Shown piece by piece: positions 14,146 to 18,338 of a DNA stretch of 18,338 nucleotides; position 1 is the stretch's first letter, and every line of letters starts with the position of its first letter. The notes under the pieces were generated by a model. That model saw only the letters and a program-made list of their open reading frames with translations. It made no database searches and was not told the DNA's origin. The stretch comes from Methylohalomonas sp964522485 (GTDB lineage: Bacteria > Pseudomonadota > Gammaproteobacteria > Methylohalomonadales > Methylohalomonadaceae). The stretch lies in the NCBI GenBank assembly GCA_964522485.1, contig CAZFUS010000050.1, forward strand, positions 1 to 18,338. The letters run 5' to 3'. Made by a program: the position numbers and the translations under genes.

Positions 14146-14766
14146 CTAATTATCGCCTTTGAGTTCACGAAAGCGCTCAATGTCCGCAGCATAAGCTTCC
14201 TGCAATTGGGCCTGCTTTTCCCGGGTATTGGTGATGTAGGTTTCATTTCTGCGGATCTGCCGGCGCAGCGAGTCTATGTCTTCCTGGATGGATTCACTGG
14301 GCGTCTTGCCGGTGCGCTCCATGGAAGCAGCCTGCTTGATACGCTGATCAAGGTCCGACTGCAGTTTGGCAATGCGGCCCTCGGCAAGCTTGATCTGTGC
14401 CTCCATGACCGCGATCTTGTCATCACGGGCATTGATGATGTCTTCTTCGTCGCTGAATGTCTGCAGCAGAATACGATCCTGGCGGGCCTGTTCGGTACGC
14501 AACCGCTCGGCATCCATCTGACGCTGCGACTCGCGTCGCTGCTCCATAATCTCGGCTTCGGTAGGGGCGCGGCCGGTTTCATCGACGACGAAACCGCGCT
14601 CGCTGTATTCCCGGTGGCCCTCCTGGGAATACTCGGGCGGGACGACATTGCCGCATTCGCGCACGCCCTCGTGATTGATCCAGCATTTAATCTCGGCCAG
14701 CGCGTCAGGCTGTAAACCGAAGGTCAGGGCTGCAACAAATGACAGCTTGAATAAGCGGTTGTACAT
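14146..14766 (-). CDS. Exported coiled-coil protein of unknown function (DUF4124-like N-terminus)
   Basis: A 206-residue protein. Residues 1-24 look like a Sec signal peptide (basic NRLFK, hydrophobic LSFVAALTFGL, cleavage after ALA). The short segment EIKCWINHEGVRECGNVVPPEYSQ follows, with two cysteines (C28 and C38) that could form a disulfide, resembling the DUF4124 type. From about residue 70 to the end it is almost entirely charged helix (Glu, Arg, Gln rich), predicted coiled coil, without further domains. It is therefore probably periplasmic. It sits on the same strand as pyrE, 83 bp downstream of it, and converges on slmA. The Shine-Dalgarno is weak (TTTAGAG). No function can be assigned. 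Confidence 0.8.
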   Translation of the reverse strand: MYNRLFKLSFVAALTFGLQPDALAEIKCWINHEGVRECGNVVPPEYSQEGHREYSERGFVVDETGRAPTEAEIMEQRRESQRQMDAERLRTEQARQDRILLQTFSDEEDIINARDDKIAVMEAQIKLAEGRIAKLQSDLDQRIKQAASMERTGKTPSESIQEDIDSLRRQIRRNETYITNTREKQAQLQEAYAADIERFRELKGDN

Positions 14767-14812
14767 GCGCTCTAAAGTAGCGGTGCTTGGTCCCTGTGAG
14801 CCGGTAGTGGGT

Positions 14813-14849
14813 CACAGTTTATGACTGTGGCTGCCGAATCGTCTGTCAA
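14813..14849 (-). promoter_or_regulatory. Possible promoter/operator for the exported coiled-coil gene
   Basis: On the - strand a perfect -35 TTGACA (14844-14849) directly follows the pyrE stop codon. A hairpin-like dyad CACAGT-N5-ACTGTG (14813-14829) covers the position of a weak -10, CATAAA (spacing 20 bp). This could be a repressor-controlled promoter; the long spacer and poor -10 make it tentative. Confidence 0.3.
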
Positions 14850-15494
14850 CTAGACCACACCGTATTCATTTCGATACGCGGCAATGGCCTGCAAACGGTC
14901 GGTGTATGCAGGCAGACGCTGCAGATACGCTAGCAGGTCTGTGAGCGTGACGATACTGGCTACGGGTATGCCGTGCGCCTGTTCCACTTCCTGGACTGCC
15001 GACAAATCATTGCTGCCGCGTTCCTGCCGATCCAGCGAGATGGCCACGCCGGCCGGAGTGGCCCCGGCCCGGCGTATCAATTCAACTGACAAATTCACCG
15101 AAGTGCCGGCGGAAATCACATCATCGATAATCAACACCCGCCCGGCCAGCGGTGCGCCGAACGTAATTCCGCCCTCGCCATGGTCCTTGGCCTCCTTGCG
15201 GTTGAAGCAGTAAGGTACATCGCGATTATGCCGATCGGACAACGCAATGGCCACGGCAGATGCCAGGGGTATGCCTTTGTAGGCCGGGCCGAACAGCATG
15301 TCGAAATCCATGCCGCTGGCCAGAATGGCCCGGGTATAGAATTCGCCCAGCCTCGCCAGAGCGGCACCGCTGTTGAACAGTCCGCTGTTGAAAAAATACG
15401 GGCTGCGGCGGCCGGATTTCAGGGTGAATTCACCGAAACACAACGCTTCTTGAGCCAGTGCGAAATCGATGAAGTCGTGACGATAGTCCCGCAT
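14850..15494 (-). CDS. pyrE: Orotate phosphoribosyltransferase
   Basis: A 214-residue cytoplasmic dimeric enzyme that joins orotate to PRPP to form orotidine 5'-monophosphate, the fifth step of pyrimidine synthesis. Seen: FGEFTLKSGRRSPYFFNSGL at 20-39 (orotate-binding), FGPAYKGIPLA at 68-78, the flexible catalytic loop FNRKEAKDHGEGG at 97-109, and the PRPP-binding LIIDDVISAGTS at 121-132. Length equals enterobacterial PyrE (213). The ATG at 15494 lacks a good Shine-Dalgarno. It is divergent from the exonuclease III gene over 77 bp. I see no attenuator-type leader like that known upstream of E. coli pyrE. Confidence 0.97.
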   Translation of the reverse strand: MRDYRHDFIDFALAQEALCFGEFTLKSGRRSPYFFNSGLFNSGAALARLGEFYTRAILASGMDFDMLFGPAYKGIPLASAVAIALSDRHNRDVPYCFNRKEAKDHGEGGITFGAPLAGRVLIIDDVISAGTSVNLSVELIRRAGATPAGVAISLDRQERGSNDLSAVQEVEQAHGIPVASIVTLTDLLAYLQRLPAYTDRLQAIAAYRNEYGVV

Positions 15495-15498
15495 GTTG

Positions 15499-15545
15499 GA
15501 ATCTGCTCTGTAAATGATGAATCTGCTGACGGATTCGTTATCATA
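15499..15545. promoter_or_regulatory. Divergent pyrE/xth control region with repeats
   Basis: Two direct repeats GAATCTGCT (15499-15507 and 15519-15527) are spaced by 20 bp. The second also forms GAATC-N8-GATTC (15519-15536). A TATGAT -10-like box for pyrE (- strand, 15540-15545) overlaps TATCAT on the + strand (15539-15544). No convincing -35 is seen for either direction. Confidence 0.3.
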
Positions 15546-15571
15546 GCCCGCCGGAATCCATGGGGACAGTC

Positions 15572-16345
15572 ATGCGCGTCATCACGCTGAACGTCAACGG
15601 TATACGGGCGGCACATCGTAAGGGTTTTTTCGACTGGTTGCCGAAGCAGCGGGCTGATGTCGTGTGTCTGCAGGAAACCAAGGCACAGATTCATCAGCTG
15701 GTCGATGAAATACGTCAGCCGGCGGGTTATCTAAGCTACTTCAAGGATGCGCAAAAGCCAGGCTACAGCGGCGTCGCTCTGTTCAGCCGGCGCGAACCGG
15801 ACCGGGTGGATGACAGCCTGGGCTGGTCGCAGGCTGATGATGAGGGCCGTTTTCTGCGCGCCGACTTCGGCAAGCTGAGTATCATATCCATTTATCTGCC
15901 GTCCGGAACGACCGGCGATATCCGCCAGGAAGTCAAATACGATTTCCTGGACCGCTTCATGACGTTGTTAAGGAAAATGCGCCGTCAGCGGCGTGACTTC
16001 ATCATCTGCGGTGATTGGAACATTGCCCACACCAAAAACGACATCAGAAACTGGCGCAGTAATCAGAAGAACTCCGGTTTCCTGCCCGAGGAGCGGGCCT
16101 GGCTGGATCAGCTGTTTGACACGGTTGGTTTTGTGGATGCCTTTCGGGTAATCAATCAGGAGGCGGATCAATATACCTGGTGGTCAAACCGGGGCCAGGC
16201 CTGGGCCAAGAACGTCGGCTGGCGCATTGACTATCAGGTGATCACACCGGGATTGAAAGACAAGGTCCGACGCGCCTTAATCTATAAACAGGAACGGTTC
16301 TCGGATCACGCGCCGCTGACCATCGACTACGATGTTGCTTTCTAG
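15572..16345 (+). CDS. xthA: Exonuclease III-family AP endonuclease (position of Pseudomonas crc)
   Basis: A 257-residue enzyme expected to cut DNA at abasic sites and remove nucleotides 3' to 5' in base-excision repair. Catalytic residues are all visible: N7 in LNVNG, E35 in LQETKA, Y108 in IYLPSG, D148 and N150 in CGDWNIAH, D220 in RIDYQV, and D245/H246 in SDHAPL. The overall sequence (for example RNWRSNQ-GFLPEERAWLD and WWSN...GWRIDYQVITPGL) is also strikingly like Pseudomonas Crc, whose gene is likewise next to pyrE, but Crc has lost several of these residues. Start chosen at 15572, with GGGGA about 6 nt upstream; an in-frame ATG at 15560 is possible. Its stop overlaps the convergent DUF4426 gene. 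Confidence 0.95.
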   Translation: MRVITLNVNGIRAAHRKGFFDWLPKQRADVVCLQETKAQIHQLVDEIRQPAGYLSYFKDAQKPGYSGVALFSRREPDRVDDSLGWSQADDEGRFLRADFGKLSIISIYLPSGTTGDIRQEVKYDFLDRFMTLLRKMRRQRRDFIICGDWNIAHTKNDIRNWRSNQKNSGFLPEERAWLDQLFDTVGFVDAFRVINQEADQYTWWSNRGQAWAKNVGWRIDYQVITPGLKDKVRRALIYKQERFSDHAPLTIDYDVAF

Positions 16346-16797
16346 TGCGTATAAAACTGCTGCTGGAATGTCAGGTCGATGGTCTGATCACTGTCTACCG
16401 GCCGGATTGTCAGGTTGAAGTTCAGCGTTTCGTCATTGTCAACCGGAAACTCGGTTAAGTAATACACCGCACCGTCCTCGCTGACTTCACGTACATTCAA
16501 CTCACGCAGCTGGGCGTTCAGGTTGGTCGCGGTGCCGGTAATACGGGCCCGTGCCGGTTGCGCCGTTGTGCCCATGACCTTCTTGAGCACGGAGATATTC
16601 AGCAGGCCGCGATTCTGGCTGCGCTGGATGCCATAGGCCTGCGCAACGGAGCGCGGCAGAGTGTCGGTTGTAAAGGCGCTGTAGTAAACCGTGTAATCTC
16701 CCACTGATCTGGACTGATCGGCGAAAGCGGGCGCCATAGTTCCCGGCAGTAATCCATAAAGCAGAAGTGCCAGCATGTTGGCTTTTATGCGAGACAT
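16342..16797 (-). CDS. DUF4426 family exported protein
   Basis: A 151-residue protein. Residues 1-26 are a signal peptide (basic start, LALLLYGLLPGTMAPAFA, cleavage before DQSRS). The mature part reads VGDYTVYYSAFTTDTLPRSVAQAYGIQRS, then GLLNISVLKK, and ends in TIRPVDSDQTIDLTFQQQFY, the pattern of DUF4426, a periplasmic beta-rich family commonly downstream of metW in gammaproteobacteria. The function is unknown. ATG 16797 is preferred because the frame begins a signal peptide there; the upstream ATG at 16839 lies inside a promoter-like TATGAT. The stop shares the bases CTAG with the xthA stop on the other strand. Confidence 0.88.
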   Translation of the reverse strand: MSRIKANMLALLLYGLLPGTMAPAFADQSRSVGDYTVYYSAFTTDTLPRSVAQAYGIQRSQNRGLLNISVLKKVMGTTAQPARARITGTATNLNAQLRELNVREVSEDGAVYYLTEFPVDNDETLNFNLTIRPVDSDQTIDLTFQQQFYTH

Positions 16798-16834
16798 GCG
16801 CGGTCTCTTTCCCCTGATTGTTGTTCTGCATTCA

Positions 16835-16840
16835 ATCATA
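16835..16840 (-). promoter_or_regulatory. Possible -10 box for the DUF4426 gene
   Basis: TATGAT on the - strand, 5 of 6 to consensus, with TTTAGG 16 bp upstream. The predicted start near 16828 leaves a leader of about 31 nt. It would allow expression separate from metXW, consistent with the 79-bp gap after metW. Confidence 0.35.
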
Positions 16841-16876
16841 GCAGACAGTCTCCTGGCCTAAAGTTCCAGCCACCAA

Positions 16877-17497
16877 TCAGACACCTGGATTCTCTCGGCG
16901 GAAGCGGTAGATGGCAATTTCCCCCAGCAGGCTTGGCAGCAGCCGCATACCCGGAGTGCTGCGGTGGGCGCGATCGACGGTCGTGCACTGCAATATCTCG
17001 ATACCTGCTTCATCGCACAAAGCATCAAAGTCGCGCACCGAACACAGATGTATGTTGGGTGAGTCATACCACTGATAAGGCAGGGCCAGCGTTACCGGCA
17101 TGCGGCCGCGAAAAGCGATGTGCATACGCGCTCGCCAGTGTCCCATATTCGGGAAGGTAACAATGCCCTCGCGCCCGACGCGCAGCATTTCATTGATAAC
17201 CTGATGCGGATAGCGTACGGCCTGCAGGGTCTGGGTCATGATGACATAGTCAAAGGAATCATCATCGAAGTCAGACAGACCGGCATCGACGTCCGACTGT
17301 ATGACCGGCACGCCGCGCGCGAGGCAGGCGGTAATATTGTCGGGATCAATCTCCAGACCGTAACCGGCTATCTGGCGATGCTTGTGCAGAAAAGTCAGCA
17401 GTGTGCCATCGCCACAGCCCAGATCCAGTACGCGTGAATTCGGCTGAATCCACTCGGCGATGAGTGCCTGATCGGTGCGCAAATAAAGATCGGTCAT
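16877..17497 (-). CDS. metW: Methionine biosynthesis protein MetW (SAM-dependent methyltransferase fold)
   Basis: A 206-residue class I methyltransferase-fold protein that works with MetX in methionine synthesis; in Pseudomonas it is needed together with MetX. Seen: SAM motif I VLDLGCGDGTLL at 23-34, acidic GLEIDPDN near 47-54, QSDVDAGLSDFDDDSFDYVIMTQTLQ (motif region 67-92) and FPNMGHWRARMHIAFRGRMP, a MetW hallmark. The start overlaps the metX stop by 4 bp (ATGA), so the genes are translationally coupled in a metXW operon. Confidence 0.96.
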   Translation of the reverse strand: MTDLYLRTDQALIAEWIQPNSRVLDLGCGDGTLLTFLHKHRQIAGYGLEIDPDNITACLARGVPVIQSDVDAGLSDFDDDSFDYVIMTQTLQAVRYPHQVINEMLRVGREGIVTFPNMGHWRARMHIAFRGRMPVTLALPYQWYDSPNIHLCSVRDFDALCDEAGIEILQCTTVDRAHRSTPGMRLLPSLLGEIAIYRFRRENPGV

Positions 17498-18338
17498 AGC
17501 TTGCTGTGGATGCGGTCCAGTGCAGTGCGCAGGACTTCGTGGTAACGCGGAATGGGCATGAGAAACGAATCGTGGCCCTGCTTCGAATCGATTTCGACGT
17601 AGGTGACATCACGATCGACATCTAGCAGTGCACGCACGATCTCACGCGAGCGGGCCGGAGAAAACCGCCAGTCGCTGCTGAACGAGAGCACATAGAAATT
17701 TGCAGTGGCGCCGGCAAACGCCCGGGCCAGACTGCCGTAATGGCTGGCAGGATCGAAATAGTCCAGACACTTGGTCAGCAACAGGTAACTGTTGGCGTCG
17801 AAGCGGTCCACGAATGAGCGGCCCTGATAACGCAGGTAGCTTTCGACCTGAAACTCGACGTCGTAACCGAATTTGATGCGGCCGTCGCGCAGCTCGCGGC
17901 CGAATTTCTCATCCAGCACATCGTCTGATAAATACGTGATGTGACCGAGCATGCGCGCCAGCATCAGGCCACGGCTGGGTGTGGTCCCATAGTCAAAATA
18001 ATGACCGTCGTGAAAATCCTGATCGTTCAGGATCGCCTGGCGCGCGACTTCGTTGAAGGCGATGTTCTGGGTCGAGAGTTTCGGTGCCGCAGCGATTATA
18101 AAAGCGTTGCGGATACGGTCAGGATAATCGAACGACCACTGCATGACCTGCATGCCACCTAGACTGCCACCAATGACTGCGGCCCAGCGTTCGATACCGA
18201 GCACATCGGCGAGCATGGCCTGACTTTTGACCCAGTCGCCGACCGTCACAATCGGAAAGTCGGGTCCATAGGGTTTGCCGGTGGCAGGATTGATGCTGGT
18301 AGGGCCGGTGGAGCCGCTACAGCCACCTGGATTGTTCG
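17494..18338 (-). CDS. metX: Homoserine O-acyltransferase MetX, N-terminus cut by window edge
   Basis: An alpha/beta-hydrolase-fold enzyme that activates homoserine by O-acylation (acetyl or succinyl), the first step toward methionine. 281 residues are present, and an estimated 80-100 N-terminal residues lie beyond the window. Seen: NNPGGCSGSTGPTSINP at the edge, then GPDFPIVTVGDW, the nucleophile elbow GGSLGGMQVMQW (Ser codon at 18163-18165), catalytic Asp in SFSSDWRFSP and catalytic His in GHDSFLMP. Frame continuity extends to the last base, so the apparent GTG at 18249 is internal. Whether it prefers acetyl- or succinyl-CoA cannot be decided here; many gammaproteobacterial MetX enzymes use succinyl-CoA. 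Operon with metW. Confidence 0.96.
   Translation of the reverse strand, partial: NNPGGCSGSTGPTSINPATGKPYGPDFPIVTVGDWVKSQAMLADVLGIERWAAVIGGSLGGMQVMQWSFDYPDRIRNAFIIAAAPKLSTQNIAFNEVARQAILNDQDFHDGHYFDYGTTPSRGLMLARMLGHITYLSDDVLDEKFGRELRDGRIKFGYDVEFQVESYLRYQGRSFVDRFDANSYLLLTKCLDYFDPASHYGSLARAFAGATANFYVLSFSSDWRFSPARSREIVRALLDVDRDVTYVEIDSKQGHDSFLMPIPRYHEVLRTALDRIHSKL

Noticed and set aside
14795..14816. CRP-like TGTGA ... TCACA pair
   Set aside because: The half-sites are separated by 12 bases instead of the 6 required for CRP/FNR-type sites.

Overview
This window looks like a chromosomal core region of a GC-rich gammaproteobacterium. The evidence is gene content and order. The series rpmG-rpmB ... 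radC-coaBC-dut ... slmA ... pyrE matches the Escherichia coli neighbourhood rpmG-rpmB-radC-dfp-dut-slmA-pyrE. The insertion dut-algC-argB and the exonuclease III-family gene divergent from pyrE match the Pseudomonas neighbourhood coaC-dut-algC-argB ... pyrE-crc. The metX-metW-DUF4426 order is also pseudomonad-like. I cannot name the genus. All identifications are from motifs read by eye; no database search was run.

Layout. 1-484 (-) is the 5' part of an ABC-2 type transporter ATPase. 679-2664 (+) is a stand-alone hydantoinase A/oxoprolinase-family subunit, and 2747-3928 (+) is a membrane fatty-acid desaturase. 3929-4512 is an AT-rich, gene-free island with inverted repeats, a perfect 24-bp palindrome and two strong intrinsic terminators. 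4513-4917 (-) is the rpmB-rpmG ribosomal protein operon. 5135-7503 (+) is a ycjX-ycjF pair. 7509-8183 (-) is radC, convergent with ycjF. 8344-14065 (+) is a run of coaBC, dut, a membrane-sensor/phosphomannomutase fusion (algC), argB and slmA. 14146-14766 (-) is an exported coiled-coil protein of unknown function, followed by pyrE (-) divergent from an exonuclease III/Crc-family gene (+). 16342-18338 (-) holds a DUF4426 gene, metW and the C-terminal part of metX.

Most genes are housekeeping: translation (L28, L33), coenzyme A (CoaBC), dUTP sanitation (Dut), sugar-phosphate isomerisation for exopolysaccharide/LPS precursors (AlgC), arginine (ArgB), pyrimidine (PyrE) and methionine (MetX/MetW) synthesis, DNA repair (exonuclease III), and coordination of division with the nucleoid (SlmA). 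I found no mobile element genes, CRISPR array, phage genes, tRNA or rRNA, and no convincing unknown multigene system. The most interesting points are the repeat island downstream of the desaturase, a catalytically intact exonuclease III in the genomic position of Pseudomonas Crc, a possible internal translation start that would release a soluble AlgC, and a near-consensus SlmA-binding palindrome inside the hydantoinase gene.
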